This document shows positions 16,421 through 25,224 of a stretch of DNA of 64,000 nt, piece after piece. The translations under genes and the position numbers were made by a program. This DNA comes from Halorubrum laminariae (lineage in GTDB: Archaea > Halobacteriota > Halobacteria > Halobacteriales > Haloferacaceae). The notes beneath the pieces were generated by a model, which saw only the letters and a program-made list of their open reading frames with translations, made no database searches and was not told where the DNA came from. Within the stretch, counting starts at the first letter, position 1. Every line of letters starts with the position of its first letter. Where the stretch lies: assembly GCF_024494655.1 (NCBI RefSeq), contig NZ_JANHDL010000006.1:62001-126000 (forward strand), given 5' to 3'.

Positions 16421-17791
16421 ATGAGCATCGACGAGTACGACGTCGTCGTGGCGGGTGCTGGCACCGCCGGCTGTTACGCGGCCGCGACGATCGCGAACGA
16501 GGGGCTCGACGTCGTGATCGTCGAGCGGAAAGACGCCGAGGAGGCGGGCCACATCGCCTGCGGCGACGCGCTGAAGGGCGCGGACGCCTTCCCGGAGGCG
16601 ATCCCGAAATCGCAGCTCGAACCGGCGTTCACCAACACCGGCGTCGACCACGGGCGCTTCGAGATCCCACAGGAGGACACGGTCCTCGAGATCCCCGTTC
16701 CCGGCGAACTCGCCGTCATCGACCGCTGGGAGTACGGCCGTCGGATCATCGAAGGGGCCGAAAACGCTGGCGTCGACTTCCATTACGACACCGTCATCAA
16801 CGACGTGATACAGACCGACAGCGGCCGCGTCACCGGACTGCGGGCCAAACGGAAGGGCCAGCCGAGAACGTACGCGGCGGACGTCGTCATCGACGGTGCC
16901 GGGTCGCTGTCGCTGCTTCAGGACAAGGCAGACTTCTCGGAGACGACGTTCGACACGAACGTGCGGTACTCGCAGTTCTGTTCGGCCTACCGCGAGATCG
17001 TCGAGGTGCCGGAGCCGGTGGAGTGGGACGACGCCTTAGTGTTCAAAGCCACCGACCGCGCCGCGGGCTACCTCTGGTACTTCCCGCGGACCGCGACCGA
17101 GATCAACGTCGGGCTCGGCTTCCAGATGAACGAGGAGCCGATGCAGCTCGTCGAGGCGCTGAAACGCGACCTCCGGAACCGCCCCGAGTTCGAGGGCGCG
17201 GAGGTCCGCGACAAGCTCGGTGCCGCCCTCCCGACGCGCCGCCCGTACGACTCCGCGGTCGCACCGGGATACATGGCGGTCGGCGACGCGGCCGGGCACG
17301 TCAATCCCACCACCGGCGGCGGCATCGCCGGGGCGGCGTACGCGGGCAAGTACGCCGGCGAACAGGCGGTGAAGGCGATCGCCGACGGCGACGTGAGCGA
17401 GGAGAACCTCTGGCGGTACAACACGCGCGTCATGGACCACTTCGGCGGGCGCTACGCCGGCCTCGACGTGTACAACGTCCTCTCGACCGCGGTCGACGTC
17501 GACGACCTGATGGGATTGCTCGCGTCGCTGCCGGGCGAGAAGCTCGCCGAGGCGCTGTACGAGGGGTCGACATCGATGTCGTTCGGGCTGAAGGTGAAGG
17601 CGGCTATCCAGAGCTTCGGCTACTGGGGAACCATCCGGAACTTCTATCAGACGAAGTCGCTCGCGGACGAACTGCTCGACCACTACGACTCGTACCCGAC
17701 CAGTCCGGCCGCGATGGCAAACTGGACGAGCGAGCGCGACGCGATCATGGACCGCGTGTACGAGACGACCGGCGCGGACCCGAAGTACTGA
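16421..17791 (+). CDS. Geranylgeranyl reductase family flavoprotein (digeranylgeranylglycerophospholipid reductase-like)
   Basis: 456 residues from ATG 16421. The N-terminal Rossmann motif VVVAGAGTAGCYAA binds FAD. The family motif GYLWYFPRTATEINVGLG (about 205-222; YxWxFPx7NVGxG) is specific for geranylgeranyl reductases. GDAAGHVNPTTGGGIAGAAY (about 287) is the second FAD contact. In archaea these enzymes saturate the isoprenoid chains of ether lipids, and paralogues act on quinones or other isoprenoids. Several paralogues exist in haloarchaea, so the precise lipid substrate is not settled. GAGGT lies directly before the ATG, too close to act as a ribosome site. Confidence 0.92.
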   Translation: MSIDEYDVVVAGAGTAGCYAAATIANEGLDVVIVERKDAEEAGHIACGDALKGADAFPEAIPKSQLEPAFTNTGVDHGRFEIPQEDTVLEIPVPGELAVIDRWEYGRRIIEGAENAGVDFHYDTVINDVIQTDSGRVTGLRAKRKGQPRTYAADVVIDGAGSLSLLQDKADFSETTFDTNVRYSQFCSAYREIVEVPEPVEWDDALVFKATDRAAGYLWYFPRTATEINVGLGFQMNEEPMQLVEALKRDLRNRPEFEGAEVRDKLGAALPTRRPYDSAVAPGYMAVGDAAGHVNPTTGGGIAGAAYAGKYAGEQAVKAIADGDVSEENLWRYNTRVMDHFGGRYAGLDVYNVLSTAVDVDDLMGLLASLPGEKLAEALYEGSTSMSFGLKVKAAIQSFGYWGTIRNFYQTKSLADELLDHYDSYPTSPAAMANWTSERDAIMDRVYETTGADPKY

Positions 17792-17824
17792 GTGCGATCG
17801 GGCTGCGGTCCGAATTTTCCCCAA

Positions 17825-18127
17825 TTAATCCCACGTCACCCACAGCAGGAACGCGAGCGCGAGCGTCTGTAGCGCGTGGACGATGACTCCCGCTCGCCAC
17901 GCGAGCGGCGGCATGTCGGTGGCGAACCAGCCGGACAACACCGGATGAAACGAGTAGATATACACCGAGATTGCGTTCTGCGCGAGCAAGAGCCCGCCGA
18001 ACACCGCCAGCCCGGCCGCGTGTTTCGACCGGATTGTGAGGTAGTTGCGCGCCCAAATGTACGTGAGCGCGAACAGCATCGCGACGTTGAGAGCGACGCT
18101 GATCCGCGCGACATCTATCCACGGCAT
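17825..18127 (-). CDS. Small membrane protein (DUF7521-like)
   Basis: 100 residues from ATG 18127 (MPWIDVARISVALNVAMLFA). Three spans are visible: VALNVAMLFALTYIWARNYL, HAAGLAVFGGLLLAQNAISVYIY and VIVHALQTLALAFLLWVTW. The family name is from memory. It lies 49 bp downstream of a winged-helix regulator on the same strand; such pairs recur in haloarchaea and suggest that the membrane protein is the partner or sensor of the regulator. The longer frame to 18268 overlaps the regulator and was excluded. Confidence 0.7.
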   Translation of the reverse strand: MPWIDVARISVALNVAMLFALTYIWARNYLTIRSKHAAGLAVFGGLLLAQNAISVYIYSFHPVLSGWFATDMPPLAWRAGVIVHALQTLALAFLLWVTWD

Positions 18128-18176
18128 CGCAGTAGTCGCCTCCGATGAGCCGCTCCCGCCGTCGGAACGAAATCGC

Positions 18177-18455
18177 TCACAGCGGTCGTCCCTCCGCGAT
18201 CTCCTCGACGAGGTCCCAGTGGCGCTGGGTTCCCTCGGTAGGGTAATACACCGTCCCGTAGCCATCACCGGTGCGTGTCACCACGTCGTGGTCGCGGAGT
18301 ACGTCTAAGTGATGTCGCACCGTCGTGTAGTCCAAATCGAGTCGGTCTGCGAGCTGGTTCGCGTTCCGCGGGCGCTTGTCTATCGCCCGGAGAATCCGGA
18401 CTCGATTCGGGCCGCCGCGGGTCCCGGTGAGCACGTACCAGAGGACGGCCTCCAT
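18177..18455 (-). CDS. Winged-helix transcriptional regulator (ArsR-like)
   Basis: 92 residues from ATG 18455 (MEAVLWYVLTGTRGGPNRVR). The winged HTH runs over residues about 15-75: RVRILRAIDKRPRNANQLADRLDLDYTTVRHHLDVLRDHDVV is read as helix-turn-recognition helix, and TGDGYGTVYYPTE is the wing. No metal-binding cysteines are visible, so it is not a classic ArsR metal sensor. It is cotranscribed with the three-span membrane protein downstream. Target unknown. Confidence 0.85.
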   Translation of the reverse strand: MEAVLWYVLTGTRGGPNRVRILRAIDKRPRNANQLADRLDLDYTTVRHHLDVLRDHDVVTRTGDGYGTVYYPTEGTQRHWDLVEEIAEGRPL

Positions 18456-18526
18456 ACCCGGACAGAAGGGGCTCGCGACGCCTAAACCTACCGCCACGGC
18501 GGCTCGATATCCCCCGGATCATGTGG

Positions 18527-19816
18527 CTAGCTCGCCCCACCGATTCCGTCACCGACACGCCGGATCGCGCCGGCGAGCACGTCGACGCCAATCTCGATGT
18601 CGGCCTCGACGACGTCGAACTCGCTCGTGTGGTGTCCGCTCGGGTGGTCCGTCCCGACGCCAACGTAACAGGCGAGTCCACCGCGGTCTTGTACCCGCTG
18701 CATCATGTAGGTCGCGTCCTCGGAGCCGCCGAGGTCGCCGCGGTCGCGGACCGACGTGACGCCCTCGACGCCAGCGGCGACCGCGCCGATCACGTCGGCG
18801 AGCGCGTCGTCGCTTTTCGCGCTCGGAGCCTCGCCCTTCGTGGCGATCTCCACGTCGCAGTCGTGCATCGCCGCGGCCGAGGTGAGAATTCGATCCGCGT
18901 GCTCGGACGCGTACTCGGCCAACTCGGTCGTCGCACCGCGGACCTCACCCTCGATGTACGACTCTGCCGGGATGACGTTCGTCGCCGTGCCGCCGCCGAC
19001 CAGTCCGGCGTTCACTCGGGTCGGGCCGTCCGCGTGTCGGGGGATTCCGTAGAGATTCTGGATCGCCGCGGCCATCGCCTGTACCGCGTTGCGGCCCGCC
19101 TCGGGTCGCGCTCCCGCGTGGGCGGACTCGCCCGTGAAGTCGGCGCGGAAGTGCCGGACCGCGAGGAACCCGTCGATCCCGCAGACGATCTCGCCGGAGG
19201 GGTGATCCAACCCGACGTGGACCGCGTAGAGGTAGTCGACATCGTCGAGGTGACCGGACTCGGCCATCGGTCGCCCGCCAGCGACCTGTTCTTCACCCGG
19301 CTGGAAGAACACCTTCAGCGTGCCCGAAAACGCCGAATCGAGGACGGCGTCGAGCGTCGCCAGCCCGATGGTCGCGTGGGCGTCGTGGCCGCAGGCGTGC
19401 ATGTACCCCTCGGTCTCCGAGCGGAACCCTTCCCTCGCGGGGAGGTGGAACTGTTCGTCGGACTCCGTGACCGGCAGCGCGTCGATGTCGACGCGCAGGC
19501 CGACCACGGGGCCGTCGCCGCGTTCCGCGACGGCGACGCACCCGGTGTGGCCGCCCGTCATCCGATCGAGGACCGCGGGATCCGCGCCGGCGTCGCGGGC
19601 GCGAGCCTCCCACTCGGCGAGCTCGTCGTCGGCGGGGACGTTCATCCGATCGCCGGTTGCGAGCGCGTCGGGACCAACATGTAGTTCGGTCAGATCCCGC
19701 TCGCGGAGCGCAGAGACGATCCGGGAGGTCGTGTAGAACTCACACCACGCGGGCTCCGGGTGCCGGTGGAGGTCGCGGCGGAACGCGCAGTACTCGTCGC
19801 CGTCGTGGACTGGCAT
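18527..19816 (-). CDS. M20 family amidohydrolase (AbgB/aminoacylase-like)
   Basis: 429 residues from ATG 19816 (MPVHDGDEYCAFRRDLHRHP). Metal-site motifs: GLRVDIDALPV (about 127), MHACGHDAHATIGLA (about 160), FFQPGEEQVAGG (about 195) and the late H in TDHPSGHHTSEFDVVE. The dimerisation lid (FTGESAHAGARPEAGRNAVQ) follows the standard M20D order. An extra segment near residues 50-105 is seen in AbgB-type amidohydrolases of aminobenzoyl-glutamate type. Cytosolic, two-metal hydrolase of N-acyl or amide bonds; substrate unknown. It is 32 bp downstream of the S10-like gene. Confidence 0.88.
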   Translation of the reverse strand: MPVHDGDEYCAFRRDLHRHPEPAWCEFYTTSRIVSALRERDLTELHVGPDALATGDRMNVPADDELAEWEARARDAGADPAVLDRMTGGHTGCVAVAERGDGPVVGLRVDIDALPVTESDEQFHLPAREGFRSETEGYMHACGHDAHATIGLATLDAVLDSAFSGTLKVFFQPGEEQVAGGRPMAESGHLDDVDYLYAVHVGLDHPSGEIVCGIDGFLAVRHFRADFTGESAHAGARPEAGRNAVQAMAAAIQNLYGIPRHADGPTRVNAGLVGGGTATNVIPAESYIEGEVRGATTELAEYASEHADRILTSAAAMHDCDVEIATKGEAPSAKSDDALADVIGAVAAGVEGVTSVRDRGDLGGSEDATYMMQRVQDRGGLACYVGVGTDHPSGHHTSEFDVVEADIEIGVDVLAGAIRRVGDGIGGAS

Positions 19817-19848
19817 ACGTACCTGGTGGCCGGGATGGGGCTTAAATT

Positions 19849-20181
19849 CTAGTCGCGCCGGTGCCCGAGCGGCTTCTTCTGGTCGACCTCGACCTCGACG
19901 TGGATCGAGTCGGGGAAGTCGCGCGCCACCACGTCGCGGGCGATGTCGTCGGAGCCGTGGATCTCCATTGACCGCTTGTACACGTCGTAGCTCCACGGCG
20001 AGAACTCGTCGCCGGCGCGCAGCTGTTTATATAGTGGCACGTTGAGCTTCTCGGCTGGCGTGGCGTGCGGCCCTTTACACTCCGCGCCCTTGCGTTCAAG
20101 AGTCGTCTTCAGCTCTTGGACGGTCTCAGATAACACGTCTCGGTCGCCGGAGGCGAACGAGAGTTTCGTGACGAAGGTCAT
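19849..20181 (-). CDS. S10-like ribosomal protein paralogue (uS10/mL48 family)
   Basis: 110 residues from ATG 20181. LSETVQELKTTLERKGAECKGPHATPAEKLNVPLYKQL reproduces the S10 fold: helix, then a long loop entering the ribosome core, then YDVYKRSMEIHGSDDIARDVVARDFPDSIHVEVEV. Compared with the canonical haloarchaeal S10, the loop and strand order are kept but the sequence is diverged, and the genomic context is not the str operon. It may be an alternative or ribosome-associated paralogue. Both ends of the fold are intact. Confidence 0.75.
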   Translation of the reverse strand: MTFVTKLSFASGDRDVLSETVQELKTTLERKGAECKGPHATPAEKLNVPLYKQLRAGDEFSPWSYDVYKRSMEIHGSDDIARDVVARDFPDSIHVEVEVDQKKPLGHRRD

Positions 20182-20391
20182 GGGGGTTGTGCATGTGTGG
20201 TGGCCCGAAGGCTAAAAGCGCACCTACCTGTCTGGCTATCTGTGGTGGATCGTCTGGCTCGGGGGGAGGCGCTAAAAAACGGACACACATCGGCTGCTGC
20301 TGGGCACGCAAATCCGCCGATGGCGGCTGAAACGGTCGGTGGGTTCGTGAGTCCGACACCCTCTTTAGGGGTGATTGCTTACCTGACGCTA

Positions 20392-20838
20392 ATGACGGTC
20401 GAAGCGACAAGCGCTGGAGCCATCCTCTTCCGCGACACCCGCGGCGAACGGGAGTATTTGCTCCTGAAGAGCCGACCGGGGGACTGGGAGTTCCCGAAAG
20501 GCGGGGTCGAGGGGGACGAGGAGCTTCAGCAGACGGCGATCAGAGAAGTCGGCGAGGAGGCCGGAATCGAGGATTTCCGGCTGATAGACGGCTTCCGCGA
20601 GGAGTACGACTACGTGTTCGAGGCGAACGGCAACACCATCCACAAGACGGTTCACCTGTTCATCGCGCGCTCGTTCGAGGCCAGCGCCGAGATCTCGAAC
20701 GAACACCGCGACCTGCAGTGGCGCGACTACGACCAGGCGATCAACACGATCACCCAAGACGGCCCCCGCGAGATCCTCGAAGACGCTCACGAGTACCTCG
20801 ACGAGCGAAAAGACGACGAGACGGACGAGTACGTCTGA
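20392..20838 (+). CDS. NUDIX hydrolase (diadenosine tetraphosphatase-like)
   Basis: 148 residues from ATG 20392. The NUDIX box GGVEGDEELQQTAIREVGEEAGI (about residues 38-60) fits GX5EX7REUXEEXGU. The N-terminal strand TSAGAILFRD and the phrase DWEFPKGGVEGDE are typical of Ap4A pyrophosphatases. A TTTAG element (20363-20367) lies about 25 bp before the ATG, suggesting a leaderless mRNA. Expected role: cytosolic removal of dinucleoside polyphosphates or related nucleotides. The DUF5787 gene follows on the same strand with a 60-bp gap. Confidence 0.9.
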   Translation: MTVEATSAGAILFRDTRGEREYLLLKSRPGDWEFPKGGVEGDEELQQTAIREVGEEAGIEDFRLIDGFREEYDYVFEANGNTIHKTVHLFIARSFEASAEISNEHRDLQWRDYDQAINTITQDGPREILEDAHEYLDERKDDETDEYV

Positions 20839-20898
20839 CCGACCGCGGCAACCGCGTCGGGCGGACCGTTTTTATCCGCCGGAGCCGACTCCCGAGTC

Positions 20899-21933
20899 GT
20901 GACTCCGGACGCCGAGTTCGGCTACGAACTCCTCGTCTGTCGGTACGCCGAACTGGCGTGGCATCCGGGAGACGGTCCGCGTCCGGCGATCGTCTCCCGC
21001 CAGCTCGGCACCCGCGAGCGCCGCTGGGACACCGTCGTCGTCGAGGTGGACCCCGCGTCGCTCGCGGCGCGCCGGAGGTTCGGCGACGAGACCATCGGCT
21101 CGGACCTCCTCCACGTCGTCCGGCACGCGCCCGCCGACTGGGCGTGGTACCGCGACGCGCTCCCCGACCCCGGCTACCCGTGGCGATACGTCCGAGAGGC
21201 GATCCACCGGGCCGCCGGTCGGGACCTGATCGAGACGCGCCGCGACGGCAACCGGATACAGATCCGTCGGCTGCGACCGTATCCGGACTGGGTCGAGCGG
21301 ATCGTCGCGGTCGAGAACAAGCCGGACCTCGACGCCAGCGCGGCCGACAGGCTCGCCGACCAGCTCGCACACGATGTGGAGACCGCCCTCGCCGACGAGG
21401 TCTGGCTCGCGACCGAGACGACCGGCGACCGGATAGAGCGCGCCCTGCTGCGCGAGATGCCCGTTGAGGCGGGAGTGCTCGCAACAGACTTCTCCGCGGG
21501 CGTCGACGTCGAGAGCGGCGACGTGGCGTGGCACCCGAGCGATCTGTCGCCGACGGGCCGCTCCCGAGATGACGCGGCGACGATCCGCCGACTGGAGATC
21601 GCGGAGCGGGCGTACGGGAAGGGATGGCGGTCGTTTCACGACACGATGCGGCCCGACTGTCGGGGCTTCGAACTCCGTCGAGAGGGACGCGCGCTGGTGC
21701 CCTACTGTACCGCCAAGGAAAAACTCCCGACCGCCCGGGAGTGTTCGGGGTCGTGCCCGCAGTTCTCGCCCGAACCGCCGCAGTGGCGCACGAACGGGTG
21801 GCCGATCGAGGGCGGTCCCGGAAAGGGAGTTCGGCAGCTTCTGGACCGTCGCCGCGAGCGGGAGCGCGACGCGGTCGCGGACGCCGGCTCGGACCCCCGT
21901 TCGAATGGGACCGGCTTCGATGGCGACGCCTGA
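20899..21933 (+). CDS. DUF5787 family protein, PD-(D/E)XK-nuclease-like with Cys cluster
   Basis: 344 residues from GTG 20899. The family name is from memory. Residues 129-141 read PDWVERIVAVENK, literally PD-x8-ExK, the catalytic pattern of PD-(D/E)XK nucleases; it is followed by a helix with Gln155 and a strand EVWLATE, as in that fold. Cysteines occur at 14, 254, 270, 282 and 286. One early Cys plus a C-terminal cluster is reminiscent of the Fe-S nucleases Cas4 and AddB. Nuclease function is inference only. The N-terminal half (1-110) has no recognised motif; the last 35 residues are charged and disordered. Confidence 0.75.
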   Translation: MTPDAEFGYELLVCRYAELAWHPGDGPRPAIVSRQLGTRERRWDTVVVEVDPASLAARRRFGDETIGSDLLHVVRHAPADWAWYRDALPDPGYPWRYVREAIHRAAGRDLIETRRDGNRIQIRRLRPYPDWVERIVAVENKPDLDASAADRLADQLAHDVETALADEVWLATETTGDRIERALLREMPVEAGVLATDFSAGVDVESGDVAWHPSDLSPTGRSRDDAATIRRLEIAERAYGKGWRSFHDTMRPDCRGFELRREGRALVPYCTAKEKLPTARECSGSCPQFSPEPPQWRTNGWPIEGGPGKGVRQLLDRRRERERDAVADAGSDPRSNGTGFDGDA

Positions 21934-22017
21934 CGAGATCGGTTCCGATCGCGACGCCGAACGTCCGACAGATTCCGGAGTGACGGATCGCCGCCCGGTC
22001 GATGCCGCCGGAGCCGA

Positions 22018-25000
22018 CTACGCCAGCGCCGCCGCCAGCTTTTCGACGGGATGCGGCGGCTCGTCGGCGTCGCCGTCGCGGTCCTTCAGCTGCGTCCGAC
22101 AGGAGGCTCCGGGCGCGACGACCGCGTCCCCGTCGCTCGCGTCCACCTGCTCGTAGAGCGTCTCGCCGATCGCCTTGCTCATCGCGTAGTGCTCAGCCTC
22201 GTAGCCGAAGGATCCGGCCATCCCGCAACACGAGGAGTCGAGCGGGTCGACGCCGTAGCCGGCGCGGCGGAGCACCCCCACCGCGTGGTGGTCCTTCTTC
22301 GTCGCCTTCTGGTGGCAGTGGCCGTGATACGTGAGTGACTCCGTCGGCACGTCGAGCGTCAGCGTCTCGTCGAGGCGGTGAGCGTCGACGAACTCCATGA
22401 TTCCGTAGGTGTTCTCCGAGACGGCCGCAACGTCGTCGTCGGGGACCGGACTGGCGTCACCGTCGAGCAGGTCGTGGTAGTCGGACTGGAGCATGACGGC
22501 GTCGGTCGGCTCGACGACCACCACGTCTTTGCCCGCTCGGACCTCGGGCGCGAGCGTCTCGACCGCGTCTCTCGCCGTCGCGCGCGACTTCTCTAACATC
22601 CCCTTCGAGTGCGGGGGCCGACCGCTGCCGTCGATGTCCGGAATCCGCACGTGACAGTTCGCGGCCTCCAACACGCGCACCGCGGCCTTGCCGGCACCGG
22701 GGTTCGTGTACGTCGTGTACACGTCGGGGAACAACAACACCTCGCGGTCGGCCTCAGCGCGCGGGACGCCCGCCCCGCCGCGGGCCTCGAACCAGTCGGT
22801 GAGGCTCTCGGACCGGAACGTGGGGAGGTTCCGCTCTCTGGCGACGCCGAGGAGCTTCTCGCCGATCACGCCCGCGCCCGGCAGCTTGTTCGGGAGGTTC
22901 GACAGCGGCGCGAGCTTCGACCCCAGAGGAGCGAGCGACTCGAAGCTCCCCAGCAGCCGGGTCCGGAGGTCGACCCCGTGCTCCTCGTGGTGGGCGTGCT
23001 CGACCTCGGCTTTCAGCTTCGCCATGTCGACGCCGCTCGGACAGTCGACCTTACACCCCTTACAGCCGACACACAGGTCCATCACCTCGGTGACGAACTC
23101 GTCGTTCGTAGGATCCTCGGGGAGTTCTCCGCTCATCGCCCCACGGAGCAGGTTCGCGCGTCCGCGGGTTGCCTGTATCTCCTCGTCTGCGGCGCGGTAG
23201 GTCGGACACATCACGCCCCCGGTCGTCTCCTGTGGACCGCGGCAGCCGCCGCAGCCGTGACAGAGTTCGACCATCCCCTGCATCCCGTTGTCGACGGCCC
23301 ATTCGAGCGCGGGGTCAAACCCCTCGTCGTACTCGTACTCCGAGTCGAATCGGAGATCCGCGCTCATGTCGTGGTCGCCGCAGACGTTCCCGGGGTTGAG
23401 CAGCCAGTCGGGATCGAACGCGGTCTTCAGATCGCGGAAGGCATCCCACAGGTCGTCGCCGTAGAGCTTCCGGTTCCACTGCGTCCGCGCGTGACCGTCG
23501 CCGTGCTCGCCCGACACCGACCCGCCGAGTCGGACGACGGCGTCCGTGACCCGGTCCGCGATGTCGACCATTGCGTCCACCTCCTCGACGTTCTTCGTGT
23601 TGATCAGCGGACGGATGTGGAGCACGCCGGGACCGGCGTGCGCGTAAAAGGTCGCGAACGTGTCGTTGTCGTCGAGAATCTCTTGGAACTCGCGGGTGTA
23701 CTCGGGGAGGTGCTCCGGCGGGATCGCGCAGTCCTCGATGAAGGAGATGTGCTTCTCGTCCGTGGTTCGCGAGAGCAAGATCGGGAGCCCGGACTTTCGC
23801 ATCTTCCAGAAGCGCTCGCGGTCGTCGGGGTCGTGTGCTTCCATCGCGTCGACGGCGCGGCGAGGCTGGCTCGTCTCCTCCGCGGCCCCCGCACTGGGCG
23901 TTTCGATCGTCTCCGGGCCGCCCTCGGCCGCCGTCCCAACGCGATCGGCGACGAGGTCCGCGACCTTCTGTCGCCCTTCCGCGTCGCTTTCGGCGTAGAA
24001 CTCGACCAAGAGCACGGAGTTGGTCCCGTCGGGCAACATGTCGACCACGTCCGCGAACTCCGGCGTGTCGGCCGCGAGCCCGAGCAGCACGTCGTCCATT
24101 ACCTCGACGGCGGCGGGGTCGTGTTCGAGGATCGGAGCCACGTCCTCCATCGCGTCCAACAGGTCGTCGTAGGTGAGCAGCGCGACCGACTTCGTCTCGG
24201 GAATCTCCACGAGTGAGACGGTCGCCTCCGTCACCGTCGCGAGCGTCCCCTCGCTGCCGGCCATGAGTCGGCCGAGATTGACGACGCCCTCCTCGCCGTA
24301 CTCGCCGCGGTACTCCGCGAGCAGCCGGTCGAGGTTGTAGCCGGAGACGTTGCGTTTCATCTCCGGGTAGCGCTCGTCGATCTCCGACGCTTCCTCGTCG
24401 AGGATCTGCACGATCTCGGCGTGGATCCGCGGGAGGAGGTCGTCGCTCTCGGAGTCCGCAGAGTCGCGCAGGTCGTCGACCCGCTCCTCGCCGAAGGTCG
24501 TCACGGTGCCGTCCGCGAGCACGACTTCGAGTTCTTCGACGTAGTGGTCCGTCTTCCCGTACTTCAGCGAGTGCGACCCGGTGGAGTTGTTGCCGATCGC
24601 ACCGCCGACGGCGGACTTGTCGCGCCACGCCGGGTCGGGCGCGAACTTCAGTCCGTCCGACTCGACTGCGGCGTTGAGATCGCCGACGTACGCGCCGGCT
24701 TGCACGCGGGCCGTCGCCGCTTCCGCGTCCGTCTCGATCACCGCGTCCATCTCGCCGGAGAGGTCGAGGACGACCGCCTCGTTGACGGTCTGGCCCGCGA
24801 GCGACGTGCCGCCGCCGCGCGGGAGCACCGGAATCCCCTCCTCGAAGCAGTACTCGTGGACGGCGGCGATATCGGCGGTCGACTCGGGAATCACCACGCC
24901 GATCGGGGTGACCTCGTACGCCGAGGCGTCGGTCGCGTACAGCCGCTTCGAGTACTCGTCGAACCGCACGTCGCCGTCGACCCGGCGGTCCAGCGCGTCG

Positions 25001-25080
25001 ACGAGGTCCGGTCTATCGACCGATCCCCCGGTGTAATCGAAGTCCCCCCCGTCCCGCGGGTCCGGCGTGTTAGTTGCCAT
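22018..25080 (-). CDS. FAD-binding and Fe-S-binding fusion protein, D-lactate dehydrogenase-like
   Basis: 1020 residues from ATG 25080. The N-terminal half is a PCMH-type FAD domain (PRGGGTSLAGQTVNEAV about 86; GGAIGNNSTGSHSLKYG about 155), then a FAD-oxidase C domain (SGEHGDGHARTQWNRKLYG about 515). The second half is GlpC-like: two 4Fe-4S sets (CHGCGGCRGPQ...CP and CVGCKGCKVDCPSG) and CCG-type cysteine motifs (HGHCHQKA; SCCGMAGSFGYE). Such fusions oxidise D-lactate or a related 2-hydroxyacid and pass electrons to the respiratory chain at the membrane. It is divergent from two LUD genes, which supports lactate use. Glycolate is the main alternative substrate. Confidence 0.88.
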   Translation of the reverse strand: MATNTPDPRDGGDFDYTGGSVDRPDLVDALDRRVDGDVRFDEYSKRLYATDASAYEVTPIGVVIPESTADIAAVHEYCFEEGIPVLPRGGGTSLAGQTVNEAVVLDLSGEMDAVIETDAEAATARVQAGAYVGDLNAAVESDGLKFAPDPAWRDKSAVGGAIGNNSTGSHSLKYGKTDHYVEELEVVLADGTVTTFGEERVDDLRDSADSESDDLLPRIHAEIVQILDEEASEIDERYPEMKRNVSGYNLDRLLAEYRGEYGEEGVVNLGRLMAGSEGTLATVTEATVSLVEIPETKSVALLTYDDLLDAMEDVAPILEHDPAAVEVMDDVLLGLAADTPEFADVVDMLPDGTNSVLLVEFYAESDAEGRQKVADLVADRVGTAAEGGPETIETPSAGAAEETSQPRRAVDAMEAHDPDDRERFWKMRKSGLPILLSRTTDEKHISFIEDCAIPPEHLPEYTREFQEILDDNDTFATFYAHAGPGVLHIRPLINTKNVEEVDAMVDIADRVTDAVVRLGGSVSGEHGDGHARTQWNRKLYGDDLWDAFRDLKTAFDPDWLLNPGNVCGDHDMSADLRFDSEYEYDEGFDPALEWAVDNGMQGMVELCHGCGGCRGPQETTGGVMCPTYRAADEEIQATRGRANLLRGAMSGELPEDPTNDEFVTEVMDLCVGCKGCKVDCPSGVDMAKLKAEVEHAHHEEHGVDLRTRLLGSFESLAPLGSKLAPLSNLPNKLPGAGVIGEKLLGVARERNLPTFRSESLTDWFEARGGAGVPRAEADREVLLFPDVYTTYTNPGAGKAAVRVLEAANCHVRIPDIDGSGRPPHSKGMLEKSRATARDAVETLAPEVRAGKDVVVVEPTDAVMLQSDYHDLLDGDASPVPDDDVAAVSENTYGIMEFVDAHRLDETLTLDVPTESLTYHGHCHQKATKKDHHAVGVLRRAGYGVDPLDSSCCGMAGSFGYEAEHYAMSKAIGETLYEQVDASDGDAVVAPGASCRTQLKDRDGDADEPPHPVEKLAAALA

Positions 25081-25224
25081 GCAGATCTGTCACGGTCGAA
25101 CGGTCAAAAACCTCCTGACGTCGGCGAGACGACCGCGCCGGAACTGACGGCCGAACGACGGGTTTCGGAATCAGTCACGAACGATCGGCATAACACCCAT
25201 ATGCGTCCCCTCGGAACGTCCGGT

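Noticed and set aside
16393..17886. 497-codon frame over geranylgeranyl reductase
   Set aside because: Arg/Gly-rich frame shadow; the true frame has all flavoprotein motifs.
22609..24216. 535-codon plus-strand frame antisense to the FAD/Fe-S fusion gene
   Set aside because: It is the mirror of a clearly homologous gene; high GC creates long antisense frames, and its sequence has no family character.
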